From positions 1-64,000 of the forward strand of contig JALONR010000005.1 in the NCBI GenBank assembly GCA_025454815.1: a stretch of DNA of 64,000 nucleotides. The letters run 5' to 3'. The notes under the pieces were generated by a model, which saw nothing but the letters and a program-made list of their open reading frames with translations, ran no database searches and was not told the DNA's origin. Position 1 is the stretch's first letter, and each line of letters begins with the position of its first letter. A program made the translations under genes and the position numbers. Positions 42,401 to 50,259 of the stretch are shown here, one piece after another. This stretch comes from Bacteroidales bacterium. Its GTDB lineage: Bacteria > Bacteroidota > Bacteroidia > Bacteroidales > VadinHA17.

Positions 42401-42840
42401 ACACGTCAGGAAGCCTGGCATATCCCCTGCTGGTGACGGAGAAGGGTGAACATACCATATCGCTGCGTGCGTGGGATAACCTGAACAATCCATCCGTGGC
42501 CACACTGAGATTTGTGGTTGAAACATCAGGCACCTTCAGGCTATCTGAACTGCTTGCTTTCCCCAACCCGGTGACCGATGGCACAAAATTTACCGCAGGC
42601 CATAACAGGCCCGGCACTGAGATAGAGGTAACCATTACAATATTCAGCTCTGACGGACGCCCGGTGAGGGTGCTCAGGGAAAAGAGCTACAGTGCAGGAT
42701 ATGCCCTGCCTGACATCCCGTGGGACGGATGTGACAGTAACGGCGGAAGAGTGGCAAGAGGACTCTATCTGTGGCGTGCAGAAGCAGTTACCACGGAAGG
42801 GGAGAAAACATCAGCCACAGGACGTTTCATCATTTTGTAA
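39433..42840 (+). CDS. porU: type IX secretion system sortase PorU (gingipain-like C25)
   Basis: A 1135-residue protein with a signal peptide (about 1-24). The caspase-like C25 domain occupies about 385-760. The catalytic dyad is His636 in YVGHGNE and Cys670 in TATCEFS; the spacing is close to that of P. gingivalis PorU. The C-terminal end (FPNPVTDG, then ARGLYLW) resembles the T9SS sorting domain and FlgD-like repeat. PorU removes the C-terminal signal of exported cargo and attaches anionic lipopolysaccharide at the surface. The start could be 39433 or 39442; the frame open from 39379 contains no signal peptide start. porV follows 64 bp later. Confidence 0.92.
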   Translation: MMGMKSLASGLMVLLTSVTAVSQDYAGTSVLGSGRWTKFAVTEEGVYRIDYSRIREMGFPDPSSVVLYGNNTGQLSFQNDGSAPDDLRTIAVMTEKGSDGVFNEGDYLLFYAEGTHRWIPDTDSGEFRFLRHHYSDTAWYFMTSRAGGAPTIEQETPPAASPTLFSSATDLFIRHEREDVNLIRSGREWYQQVVPGIQNLVGLGLTDILTTERIKLTVRVLARSDTQTSFSLRQGSDAVRTITLAPVTTTDLNGLFAESATITDSVFPSSGSPSFSLTFSSGGNMAATGYIDYADFRARASLVWRGSQLTIRDSRSVGHAAITRFTVEGSPSLMVWDVSDPFAPLALQASASGNNTVFTAATDSLRKFVVFSTASLKKPARSTAVPNQDLHGIAPAEMIIVTHPLFRNYAEQLAGLHLDDDGMESVLVTPEQIYNEFSGGIPDAVAIRNFLRMIRHWGNETGSPVRYLLLFGDGSYENKTQPPGNSSFIPTWQSVNSTVGVLSFTSDDFYGLLDDGEGEADGFLDLGIGRLPAYDTTSAGIMVRKIASYISGRNQGSWRNTICLVADDEDSNLHMFDAEGLAESASASVPALTVEKIYLDAFRQVTTVTGDSYPDASRAVDDRMAAGCLIMNYVGHGNESGLAHERVIRTDNINSWKNSMMLPLFITATCEFSRFDDVDINRSQGTIAPKTSAGEMVLLNPDGGGIALMSTTRVVYSAPNYTLNRGIYDFAFRSAPDGRSMRLGDIIRQAKVSSGTGMNKRNFLLLGDPALRLAWPVDGKVVTDSINGIHISLPTDTLKALSLVTISGHLEDSSGNLKSGFNGTVEATVSDKPGVISTLANDGGSSMSFPVNGNVLFRGTTSVAGGRFSFSFIVPLDINYSYGPGSVRYYAYDGNTDLNGSFGGITVGGFSEAAMDDTGGPVIRLFMNDTLFNEGGVTDTSPILLALISDRSGINATGTGIGHDIIAWLDDDIRGAVTLNSLFRADIGVHTSGSLAYPLLVTEKGEHTISLRAWDNLNNPSVATLRFVVETSGTFRLSELLAFPNPVTDGTKFTAGHNRPGTEIEVTITIFSSDGRPVRVLREKSYSAGYALPDIPWDGCDSNGGRVARGLYLWRAEAVTTEGEKTSATGRFIIL

Positions 42841-42861
42841 TCCAACACAATAAGTCGCCCT

Positions 42862-42880
42862 TATTTTTGTTTTATATTTG
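42862..42880 (+). promoter_or_regulatory. two overlapping -7 boxes for porV
   Basis: TATTTTTG (42862-42869) and TATATTTG (42873-42880) both match TAnnTTTG and start 11 bp apart. The second is 24 bp before the porV ATG. No convincing -33 box was found for either. They would allow porV expression separate from porU. Confidence 0.45.
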
Positions 42881-42904
42881 CACAAATTCTGAATCAGAAC
42901 AAAC

Positions 42905-44068
42905 ATGAAAAACAAGGCGCTGACTGTTAGCATTATACTTCTTTTTTTAGTTTTTGTTTCACCGGTACGGGCACAGGTTGAAGATCCCTATAACGTCATC
43001 CAGACCGTGGTGCCGTTCCTCACAATCGCGCCTGACTCCCGGTCAGGAGCCCTGGGTGATGCGGGCGTTGCCACCTCACCCGATCTCTACAGCATGCACT
43101 GGAACCCCGCAAAATATGCCTTCATCGACGGAAATGGCGGCTTCGGGATGTCTTATTCCCCCTGGCTCCGGGCATTGGTTCCCGATATTAATCTTGCATA
43201 TCTTACCGGTTACTACAGGCTTGACAGCAGGCAGGTGCTTGCAGCAAGCCTGATGTACTCATCACTTGGAGAGATACAGTTCACGGATGACTATGGCAAC
43301 TATCAGCGCGATTATAACCCCAATGAATTCTCTGTGGATGTGGCATACTCACGACTCTTCTCGGAGAACTGGTCAGGGGGCGTGGCAATGAGGTTTATCT
43401 ATTCAAACATCACCGGCGGAATGACAGTGGGAACAACGGAAACAAAGGCAGGGATAGCCTTTGCCGCTGACGCATCGGCTTATTACACAACCGAACTGAA
43501 ACTAGGAAACCGGGACGGGAACATCTCCGCAGGGGTAAACTTTTCGAACATAGGCTCAAAGATGAGCTACACAACCGATGTCGATCCCGACTTCATTCCC
43601 ATGAATATGAGGCTCGGAACCACGTTCATGGTGAACCTTGACAGGTACAATGCACTCGGTATCTCTCTTGATGTAAACAAGCTTCTGGTACCAACGCCTC
43701 CTGTTTATGATGAAGACAGGAACATCATCGACGGAAAGGATCCCAACGTATCTGTGCCGGTGGCAATATTCCAGTCGTTCTATGATGCCCCCGGCGGCTT
43801 CAGTGAGGAGATGAAGGAATTCACCCAGTCCATTGGCTTGGAATACTGGTACAACCAGCAGTTTGCCCTCAGGGCAGGATACTTCAATGAGGCCGAGAGC
43901 AAGGGTAATAAAAAGTATTTCACCGTGGGAGCAGGATTCAGACTGAGTGTCTTCTCCCTTGACTTCTCATACCTCGTTCCGGTGACACAGAATAACCCGC
44001 TGGCACGGACACTCAGATTCTCGCTCGGATTCGAGTTCGATTCACTGCGCAACCTGAGCCAGAAGTAA
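42905..44068 (+). CDS. porV: type IX secretion system outer membrane protein PorV (LptO)
   Basis: A 387-residue FadL-type barrel. Signal peptide about 1-23, then the hallmark LTIAPDSRSGALGDAGVATSPD-like block near residue 37, where many PorV proteins have PDARAGGMGDAGVA. The C-terminal strands end in RTLRFSLGFEFD. It acts as the shuttle that takes cargo from the SprA translocon to PorU. Position directly after porU supports the call. ispF follows after 8 bp and may share the transcript. Confidence 0.93.
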   Translation: MKNKALTVSIILLFLVFVSPVRAQVEDPYNVIQTVVPFLTIAPDSRSGALGDAGVATSPDLYSMHWNPAKYAFIDGNGGFGMSYSPWLRALVPDINLAYLTGYYRLDSRQVLAASLMYSSLGEIQFTDDYGNYQRDYNPNEFSVDVAYSRLFSENWSGGVAMRFIYSNITGGMTVGTTETKAGIAFAADASAYYTTELKLGNRDGNISAGVNFSNIGSKMSYTTDVDPDFIPMNMRLGTTFMVNLDRYNALGISLDVNKLLVPTPPVYDEDRNIIDGKDPNVSVPVAIFQSFYDAPGGFSEEMKEFTQSIGLEYWYNQQFALRAGYFNEAESKGNKKYFTVGAGFRLSVFSLDFSYLVPVTQNNPLARTLRFSLGFEFDSLRNLSQK

Positions 44069-44076
44069 TTTCCATA

Positions 44077-44577
44077 ATGACACTGCACCAGAGAATAGGA
44101 CAGGGCATCGACTTTCACCGCCTGGAGGAGGGTCGTGAGCTGTGGCTCGGTGGCGTACGGATCAATTCGTCCAGGGGATGCGTGGCACACTCTGACGGCG
44201 ATGTGCTTATACATGCCATCTGCGACGCACTGCTTGGTGCGGCAGGACTTAATGACATAGGTTATCATTTCCCCGACACCTCTCCGGAATTTAAAGGGAT
44301 TGACAGCAAAATACTGCTGAAACGGGTGGTGGAGCTGATCACACGAGCAGGTTACAGGATAGTGAATATTGACAGCACAGTCTGCCTGGAGTTGCCAAAG
44401 CTTGCACCATACATCACTGCCATGCGCACCACTCTGGCTTCCATAACCAACATCTCACCGGATGCGGTCTCAGTCAAGGCAACAACCACCGAAAAGATGG
44501 GGTTCACCGGCCGCGGTGAGGGAATCGTTGCCATGGCTGTCTGCCTGCTCTCTGACCTGATCCCGGATAATATCTGA
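44077..44577 (+). CDS. ispF: 2-C-methyl-D-erythritol 2,4-cyclodiphosphate synthase
   Basis: A 166-residue trimeric MEP-pathway enzyme. The metal ligands are in GIDFHRL near residue 8-12 and in the AHSDGDVLIHAICDALLGA block near 42. FPDTSPEFKGIDS near 68 and TTTEKMGFTGRGEGI near 138 are further family blocks. It makes the cyclic precursor of IPP/DMAPP, the building blocks for the carotenoids encoded elsewhere in this window. The gap to porV is 8 bp. Confidence 0.95.
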   Translation: MTLHQRIGQGIDFHRLEEGRELWLGGVRINSSRGCVAHSDGDVLIHAICDALLGAAGLNDIGYHFPDTSPEFKGIDSKILLKRVVELITRAGYRIVNIDSTVCLELPKLAPYITAMRTTLASITNISPDAVSVKATTTEKMGFTGRGEGIVAMAVCLLSDLIPDNI

Positions 44578-44623
44578 TTTGCGATGTGCGACTTGCGATT
44601 GAATAAACCGGCAATCGCAAATC
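44576..44623. terminator. bidirectional terminator with two alternative stems (ispF/hutU)
   Basis: Between the convergent genes, TTGCGATTG (44593-44601) pairs with CAATCGCAA (44612-44620) around a 10-base loop. Alternatively GATTTGCGAT (44576-44585) pairs with ATCGCAAATC (44614-44623). The two stems share the right arm and exclude each other. The T run is poor in both directions, so termination efficiency is uncertain. Confidence 0.55.
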
Positions 44624-46639
44624 TCAATTCTTTTGCCTGAAAATCTCCTCTATGAGATTGTCGTCTGTCTGCTCGGGCATGGTGACAACAAGCCCGGGTG
44701 TCCGTTCCATCTCTCTTGTAATTGCTGCGATGGCCCCGCTGTTTCTTGCCCAGCTGCGGCGCGCGATGCCGTTGTTGACATCCCACAGGAGCATTGACCT
44801 GATTCGCCGCGCCGTGTCGGCACTGCCGTCAAGTACCATGCCGAACCCTCCGTTGATAACTTCACCCCAGCCAACACCACCACCGTTGTGAAGCGAGACC
44901 CAGGTTGCACCGCGGAAGGCGTCGCCGATAACATTCTGAACCGCCATATCAGCAGTGAAACGGGACCCGTCATAGATATTTGATGTCTCACGGAACGGCG
45001 AATCTGTGCCTGATACATCATGATGATCACGTCCGATTACTATCGGGCCTGATATATGTCCAGCGGCGATGGCTTCGTTGAAGGCACCGGCGATCTTCAT
45101 CCTGCCTGCTGCATCGGCATAAAGAATGCGTGCCTGTGATCCGACCACCAGCCTGTTTCGCCCTGCTTCATGAATCCAGTGAATATTGTCTGACATCTGC
45201 TGGCGGATATCTTCGGGTGACTCCTTCATAAGGCGCTCAAGGGTGGCAGCTGCAATGGCGTCACTCTTCTCAAGGTCAGCCGGGTTGCCCGAGCAGCACA
45301 CCCAGCGGAAAGGACCGAAACCGTAATCAAAGCAGATTGGCCCCATAATATCTTCAACGTAAGATGGATACCTAAATCCTCCCCTGCCGTTGCCGATGTC
45401 AGCACCGGCACGTGAAGACTCGAGCAGAAATGCATTGCCATAATCGAAGAAGTAGGTTCCGTGGGCGGTATGGCGGTTGATCGCCTGAACCTGCCTACGC
45501 AGTGATGCCTGTACGAGCCCGCGGAATTTCTCGGGATCCTCAGCCATAAGAGTGTTTGCCTCATCAAAGGTGATCCCTGAAGGATAATATCCCCCTGACC
45601 AGGGATTATGCAGCGAGGTCTGGTCTGATCCCAGGTCAGCCCACAGACCCTCATCGGCAAACCTCTCCCAGAGGTCCACGATGTTGCCGTGGTATGCCAG
45701 TGAAACAATCTCACCGTCAGCACAAGCCCTGCGTACACGTGACACCAGTGAAGCAAGGTCTCCGTGCACCTCATCAACCCATCCCTGCGAGTGCCGGGTG
45801 TTTATCGCCTTCGGGTTAACCTCAGCTGTCACAGAAACCACCCCGGCGATATTCGCTGCCTTGGGCTGAGCCCCTGACATGCCTCCCAGTCCTGATGAGA
45901 TGAATAGCCTGCTTTTGCGCTCCGCCGGAGCCACCGGGGCTGCCCTCCGTGTGGCATTCAGAAGGGTGATGGTGGTACCGTGAACGATCCCCTGCGGACC
46001 TATATACATATATGAACCTGCAGTCATCTGGCCATACTGGGACACGCCCATGGCGTTGAACCGCTCCCAGTCATCCTGCGAGGAGTAGTTCGGGATGACC
46101 ATCCCGTTTGTCACCACCACTCTCGGCGCCTCCCTGTGTGACGGGAAGAGACCCAGCGGGTGTCCCGAGTAAACAACCAGTGTCTGCTCGTCAGTCATCT
46201 CCGAGAGATATTTCATCGTAAGCCTGTACTGTGCCCAGTTCTGAAATACTGCCCCGTTGCCACCGTAGGTAATCAGCTCATGGGGATGCTGGGCCACCGA
46301 GGGGTCAAGGTTGTTGGTGATCATCAGCATGATGGCGGCAGCCTGGACAGACCTGTGAGGGTATTCCTCAATGGGACGGGCCTTCATCTCATAGTCAGGC
46401 CTGTAACGGTACATGTATATGCGTCCCCTTTCACGAAGTTCGGCGGCAAACTCCGTTGCCAGCACACCATGCAATGATGCCGGGAAATACCTCAGTGCAT
46501 TGCGGAGGGCAAGCTTTTTCTCCTCAGTGGATAGCAGGTCACGGCGGCGGGGTGCGTGATTAACCGAAGAATCCCATCTCTTCGGCTCCGGCAGGTAAGC
46601 GGGAATGCCTTCCCTGACCTGTGATTTGAAATCATTCAT
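44624..46639 (-). CDS. hutU: urocanate hydratase
   Basis: A 671-residue NAD-dependent hydratase, about 110 residues longer than the 557-residue proteobacterial enzyme, mainly because of an N-terminal and a central extension; long forms are usual in Bacteroidota. Recognisable blocks are TYGGNGAVFQNWAQY near 123, SGLGGMSGAQPKAA near 252 with the glycine-rich NAD site, ICFDYGFGPFRWVCCSGNP near 432 with the active-site cysteine region, and LHNGGGVGWGEVINGG near 590. It converts urocanate to imidazolone propionate in histidine breakdown. No hutH, hutI or hutG gene is adjacent, so it is transcribed on its own here. Confidence 0.95.
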   Translation of the reverse strand: MNDFKSQVREGIPAYLPEPKRWDSSVNHAPRRRDLLSTEEKKLALRNALRYFPASLHGVLATEFAAELRERGRIYMYRYRPDYEMKARPIEEYPHRSVQAAAIMLMITNNLDPSVAQHPHELITYGGNGAVFQNWAQYRLTMKYLSEMTDEQTLVVYSGHPLGLFPSHREAPRVVVTNGMVIPNYSSQDDWERFNAMGVSQYGQMTAGSYMYIGPQGIVHGTTITLLNATRRAAPVAPAERKSRLFISSGLGGMSGAQPKAANIAGVVSVTAEVNPKAINTRHSQGWVDEVHGDLASLVSRVRRACADGEIVSLAYHGNIVDLWERFADEGLWADLGSDQTSLHNPWSGGYYPSGITFDEANTLMAEDPEKFRGLVQASLRRQVQAINRHTAHGTYFFDYGNAFLLESSRAGADIGNGRGGFRYPSYVEDIMGPICFDYGFGPFRWVCCSGNPADLEKSDAIAAATLERLMKESPEDIRQQMSDNIHWIHEAGRNRLVVGSQARILYADAAGRMKIAGAFNEAIAAGHISGPIVIGRDHHDVSGTDSPFRETSNIYDGSRFTADMAVQNVIGDAFRGATWVSLHNGGGVGWGEVINGGFGMVLDGSADTARRIRSMLLWDVNNGIARRSWARNSGAIAAITREMERTPGLVVTMPEQTDDNLIEEIFRQKN

Positions 46640-46670
46640 GATATTCGATAAAATTCAGCTTTGTAAAGAT

Positions 46671-46708
46671 AAGAAAACGCGGAGAGACGCCGACTGAGGC
46701 GCCTCTCT
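46671..46708 (-). terminator. terminator after the zinc-ribbon protein gene
   Basis: On the minus strand AGAGAGGCGCC pairs with GGCGTCTCT (a two-base bulge in the left arm) around a TCAGTC loop. CCGCG and then TTTTCTT follow. It would end transcription of the minus-strand group that ends at 46764, before hutU. Confidence 0.65.
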
Positions 46709-46763
46709 ATATATCAATTACCTGGTTATCCTTTTGCTGCTGAACCGATCTGCATGCCGGCTT

Positions 46764-47528
46764 TTACTTCGCCTCGCTGACGATCTCATCGTCAACGAGT
46801 ATGCGTCCGCAGTATTCACAAACGATGATCTTCTTTCTCGACCTGATGTCAAGCTGACGCTGCGGGGGGATCTGGTTAAAGCAACCACCGCATGCATCCC
46901 TCTGTACCGACACTACTGCCAGGCCGTTCCGTGCATTGGAACGGATACGCTTGTATGCTGTGAGAAGTCTCTCCTCGATCCTTGTCTGAAGCTCGGTTGA
47001 TTTGTCAGCGAGTTGCTCTTCCTCCTTCTGGGTATCACGCGTGATATCCTCCAGTTCCGACTTCTTGCCTTCCAGGTCATGCTTCCGTTCATCGAGTGAG
47101 TTCTGTGCTTCAGCCATCACCTCCTTTTTCTCAGCCACCTGTGCGGTAAACTCACGAATCTTTTTGTTGCATAGTTCAATTTCAAGAGTCTGGAATTCGA
47201 TCTCCTTTGAGAGTGAATCATACTCACGGTTGTTTCGCACGTTGTTCTGCTGCTCCTCGTATTTTTTTATGAGGGCCTGAGATGCGGTTATCTCATTGCT
47301 CTTGCCAACCATGGCTTTATCGAGCTCGGCAATCTCATTCTTCAGGTTTCCTATCCTCGTTTCGAGGCCTGCCACCTCATCCTCAAGGTCCTGCACTTCA
47401 AGAGGGAGCTCACCGCGGAGGGTGCGGATCTTATCTATCTCTGAATCAACGAGCTGCAGTGAATATAATGCCCTCAGTTTCTCTTCTATTGTAAGTTCAG
47501 TTTCAGCTGATTTGGTCTGTTTTGTCAT
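46764..47528 (-). CDS. coiled-coil protein with C4 zinc ribbon
   Basis: A 254-residue protein of the zf-RING_7/CT398-like family. Residues about 20-190 are a long heptad-rich coiled coil. The C-terminus has a zinc ribbon with CGGC near residue 213 and CEYC near 238. It begins inside the nif3 end (26-bp overlap), a pairing seen widely in bacteria. Its role is unknown; DNA or protein binding is likely from the ribbon. No signal peptide, so it is cytoplasmic. Confidence 0.88.
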   Translation of the reverse strand: MTKQTKSAETELTIEEKLRALYSLQLVDSEIDKIRTLRGELPLEVQDLEDEVAGLETRIGNLKNEIAELDKAMVGKSNEITASQALIKKYEEQQNNVRNNREYDSLSKEIEFQTLEIELCNKKIREFTAQVAEKKEVMAEAQNSLDERKHDLEGKKSELEDITRDTQKEEEQLADKSTELQTRIEERLLTAYKRIRSNARNGLAVVSVQRDACGGCFNQIPPQRQLDIRSRKKIIVCEYCGRILVDDEIVSEAK

Positions 47529-48630
47529 ACCCGTAGTAATTAATGGGATTTGTTTTTATCCCGGAAAACCGGAGTGCAAAGTTAGGAAATTTTTTCTGAA
47601 TCAGGTTGTAGAGAATTTCCAAAGCAAATTTTTCGCTTTCATAATGGCCTATATCAGCCACGAGCATATCTGCAGGGGCTTCGGTGAAGGCGTGGTATTT
47701 GATGTCACCCGTGATGAAGGCGTCGGCGCCGGCGCGTACGGCGCTGCTGATGAGGTATGAGCCCGCACCTCCGCACACGGCCACCTTTGTGACGGTGCGG
47801 GCGGGGTCACCGCTGTAGCGGATGACGGGCAGACCGGTCAGCTCCCTGAGCCGTTGCAGCAGCGCCGCACCAGCCAGCGGAGCCGGCAGGGTGCCGATGG
47901 CACCCGCGCCGGCGCCTGTGTACTCATTCTCAAGTGAAATAAGATCCCACGCAACCTCCTCATATGGGTGAGCGGAAAGCATCGCTTTCACACAGGGACC
48001 CTTCAGATGGGACGGGAGAACAACCTCAATCCGCACCTCCGGCTCGGAATGATATTCCCCTACCCCTCCGGCAAACGGATCTGCACCCTCACCTGCACGA
48101 TATGTCCCCTCTCCCTTCAGGTTGAAACTGCACCTGTCATAATTGCCTATATGACCTGCACCTGCTCCAAAAAGGGCATCCCGAACCGCACCGGCATGTG
48201 ATTCCGGCACAAAGGTCACTAGCTTTAAAAGCCTCCCCTTCAGCGGCTCCAGCACACCGATCCCTTCCAGACCAATCTTCCGGGCCAGTATATGACTGAC
48301 ACCATTGCCGGCGTTGTCCAGGCTTGTATGCGCAGAATAAACTGCTATTCCCCGCTTCAGTGCCTCAGCAACGCATATCTCGCTGTTGCTGCCATATGCT
48401 ACCCGCTTTAACGGCCTGAAAATAAGAGGATGATGAGACAGCACCAGGTTACAGCCATGCAGGGCCGCCTCCCCGATGACCTCAGGCGTCACGTCAACAC
48501 TCAGCAGTATCGATCCTATGGATGCACCATTATCACCAACCTGCAAACCGCTGTTGTCATAATCTTCCTGAAATGACGGGGGAATCAGTCCTTCAAGCCA
48601 CCTGACGAATTCTGCAAGGGTAACAGCCAT
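47503..48630 (-). CDS. Nif3-like dinuclear metal centre protein (GTP cyclohydrolase I type 2 family)
   Basis: A 375-residue Nif3/YbgI protein with metal-binding histidines in LVLSHHPLIF near residue 63 and in GDIKYHAF and DIGHYESE near the C-terminus. The middle contains the additional PII/CutA-like domain (about 130-230, VTFVPESHAGAVRDALFGAGAG), which explains the length above the 250 residues of E. coli YbgI. The biochemical role is not established. It lies 4 bp after merR and overlaps the zinc-ribbon gene. Confidence 0.92.
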   Translation of the reverse strand: MAVTLAEFVRWLEGLIPPSFQEDYDNSGLQVGDNGASIGSILLSVDVTPEVIGEAALHGCNLVLSHHPLIFRPLKRVAYGSNSEICVAEALKRGIAVYSAHTSLDNAGNGVSHILARKIGLEGIGVLEPLKGRLLKLVTFVPESHAGAVRDALFGAGAGHIGNYDRCSFNLKGEGTYRAGEGADPFAGGVGEYHSEPEVRIEVVLPSHLKGPCVKAMLSAHPYEEVAWDLISLENEYTGAGAGAIGTLPAPLAGAALLQRLRELTGLPVIRYSGDPARTVTKVAVCGGAGSYLISSAVRAGADAFITGDIKYHAFTEAPADMLVADIGHYESEKFALEILYNLIQKKFPNFALRFSGIKTNPINYYGYDKTDQIS

Positions 48631-48634
48631 AAAA

Positions 48635-48973
48635 TCAATTGATTTCGTCCCGGATCTCCAGGAGCATCTCCCTGATATTCCTGAGTGTGTCCGCTATCTC
48701 CAGCCTGTAATCGGCATCGCTCCGATTCTCTTTAAGGTATTTCTTTGCCCCCTCTATGGTCATACCCCTGTGTCGGAGCAGGTGGTGAATGAGCTTCAGG
48801 TTCTTAATATCATCCTGCATGAAAAGCCTGTTGCCCTTATTGTTCTTTTTGGGCCTGAGGATATCAAACTCCTTTTCCCAGAAACGGATCGTTGAGACAG
48901 GTTCTGAAAACATCTCGGAGACCTCCCCTATCTGATAGAAGAGTTTTTCCACTTTCTTTTCCCTGTAAGGCAT
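48635..48973 (-). CDS. MerR family transcriptional regulator
   Basis: A 112-residue protein with the N-terminal MerR winged helix (FYQIGEVSEMFSEPVSTIRFWEKEF, about 10-34) and RLFMQDDIKNLKLIHHLLRHRGM for the wing and following helix. The C-terminus is a short helix with no cysteine cluster for metal or redox sensing. The effector is unknown. Family members of this small type are common next to M23 peptidase genes in Bacteroidota. It lies 15 bp after the M23 gene and 4 bp before nif3. Confidence 0.9.
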   Translation of the reverse strand: MPYREKKVEKLFYQIGEVSEMFSEPVSTIRFWEKEFDILRPKKNNKGNRLFMQDDIKNLKLIHHLLRHRGMTIEGAKKYLKENRSDADYRLEIADTLRNIREMLLEIRDEIN

Positions 48974-48988
48974 TTAAGGCTGGTTCAA

Positions 48989-49960
48989 TCAATCGAAGGT
49001 TTGACCGCTCTTGCTTGATATCTCAAGCATCCTTTCATACTCCTCAGGAGTAAGGTCATTGAAGTAATACATAGCAGGATCAACAGGCCTCCCGTTAACA
49101 TGTACCTCATAATGAAGGTGAGGAGCAGTGGAGAGCCCTGTGCTTCCCACAAAACCTATTACATCACCCCTCTTTACCTTCTGCCCCACTCTCACATTGA
49201 AACGGTCAAGATGGGCATAAACGGTCTGGTAGCCAAAACCGTGGTCAATAACAATATGGTTACCAAGTTCACGGCGGGCCGACTTAACCTCCCTGATCAC
49301 TCCGTTCCCTGTTGAATAGACGTCGGTCCCCGTGGGAGCCGTGAAGTCCATTCCCGAATGGAACTTTGATATCTTGTAAATCGGGTGAATACGGTATCCG
49401 AAACCTGAGGCGGTGCGCTTCAGGTCAGAGTTCGAGACAGGTTGTATCGCAGGGATACTGCTCAGCATCTCCTCCTTCTCCCTTGCATAAGCTATAAGCT
49501 CATCAAATGACTCCGACTGAACATAGATTTTTTTCCTGATCCTGTCAAGGCGCCTGGCAGTCTCAATAACCAGCTCGGAGTTTGAAAAACCTTCAAGCTC
49601 CTCATACCTGTTAACACCGCCAATACCTCCTTCACGGAACGAAGAGGCCACAGGCTCGCTTTCGAATATGGTCCTGTAAAGGTTGTCATCTGTTTCCTGG
49701 AGGTGGAAAAGCACTTTTTCAACATTCTCCATCTCCTTGTTCATCAGCTCAAACTGGAGGGTCAGCTGGGCAATTTCCCTTTTCAGAGCCTTTTCCTGCG
49801 GGGAGTCAAAGATGAATGCAAAGATGAACCCGTAAATGCCGGCAAGAAACAGGGATGCTATGAAATACCCGAAAAGCCGAAGGAAGGTTTGTCTGAGGCC
49901 CAGCCTTATTCTGTCAAAGCTGAGTGTCTCGTGATTGAACTTGTACTTTGTCTTTGGCAT
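48989..49960 (-). CDS. M23 family membrane-anchored metallopeptidase (copy A)
   Basis: A 323-residue protein: one N-terminal membrane helix at about 30-50, a coiled-coil segment of about 55-130, and a C-terminal LytM/M23 domain with FHSGMDFT near residue 200, the GHHGFGYQTVYAHLD-type core and HLHYEVH near 283. It would cut peptidoglycan stem cross-links in the periplasm. I start at MPKTKYKF because it aligns with the start of the paralogue downstream in this window; a start 5 codons earlier (49975) is possible. It heads the group with merR, nif3 and the zinc-ribbon gene. Confidence 0.9.
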   Translation of the reverse strand: MPKTKYKFNHETLSFDRIRLGLRQTFLRLFGYFIASLFLAGIYGFIFAFIFDSPQEKALKREIAQLTLQFELMNKEMENVEKVLFHLQETDDNLYRTIFESEPVASSFREGGIGGVNRYEELEGFSNSELVIETARRLDRIRKKIYVQSESFDELIAYAREKEEMLSSIPAIQPVSNSDLKRTASGFGYRIHPIYKISKFHSGMDFTAPTGTDVYSTGNGVIREVKSARRELGNHIVIDHGFGYQTVYAHLDRFNVRVGQKVKRGDVIGFVGSTGLSTAPHLHYEVHVNGRPVDPAMYYFNDLTPEEYERMLEISSKSGQTFD

Positions 49961-50069
49961 CTTCTGAGATGGCATGCGGTCTGTCCTGCAAACATAAGAA
50001 ATTATAAAACAAATACAAAAACAGTCTTCATGACTGAATTTGTTAAAGATTACTTAAAAATCCTTCTTC

Positions 50070-50240
50070 CACGGCCGGAGAGTTGTCAGAACCGGACCAG
50101 CGGCACCGGAGCCGGGGGTAAACACGGCCGAGTGTTGTCAGCACCGGATCAGCGGCACCGGAGCCGGGGGTAAACACGGCCGGAGAGTTGTCAGAACCGG
50201 ATCAGCGACACCGGAGCCGGCCGCAGGCACGGCCGGACCA
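50070..50240. repeat. 53-bp tandem repeat between the two M23 genes
   Basis: Units begin with CACGGCCG at 50070, 50123, 50175 and 50228, spaced 53, 52 and 53 bp; three units are full and the fourth is partial. Within a unit, GTTGTCAG, ACCGGA and CACCGGAGCCGG recur, and copies differ by a few bases. The unit length is not a multiple of three, and no gene of either strand is needed to explain it. The repeat is much richer in G+C than its flanks. Rich inverted motifs (CCGGAGCCGG) allow hairpins. Confidence 0.85.
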
Positions 50241-50259
50241 TTGACCGGCCAGAACCTGA

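Noticed and set aside
42105..42635. Minus-strand open frame of 176 codons
   Set aside because: Antisense to the C-terminal part of porU; low-complexity Ser/Val-rich translation typical of a shadow frame.
49703..50173. Plus-strand open frame of 156 codons through the tandem repeat
   Set aside because: It runs antisense to the M23 N-terminus and then into a repeat whose unit is not a multiple of three. Composition is not protein-like.
50070..50240. Possible CRISPR array
   Set aside because: The whole unit repeats, including what would be spacers, and no cas gene is present. It is a tandem repeat.
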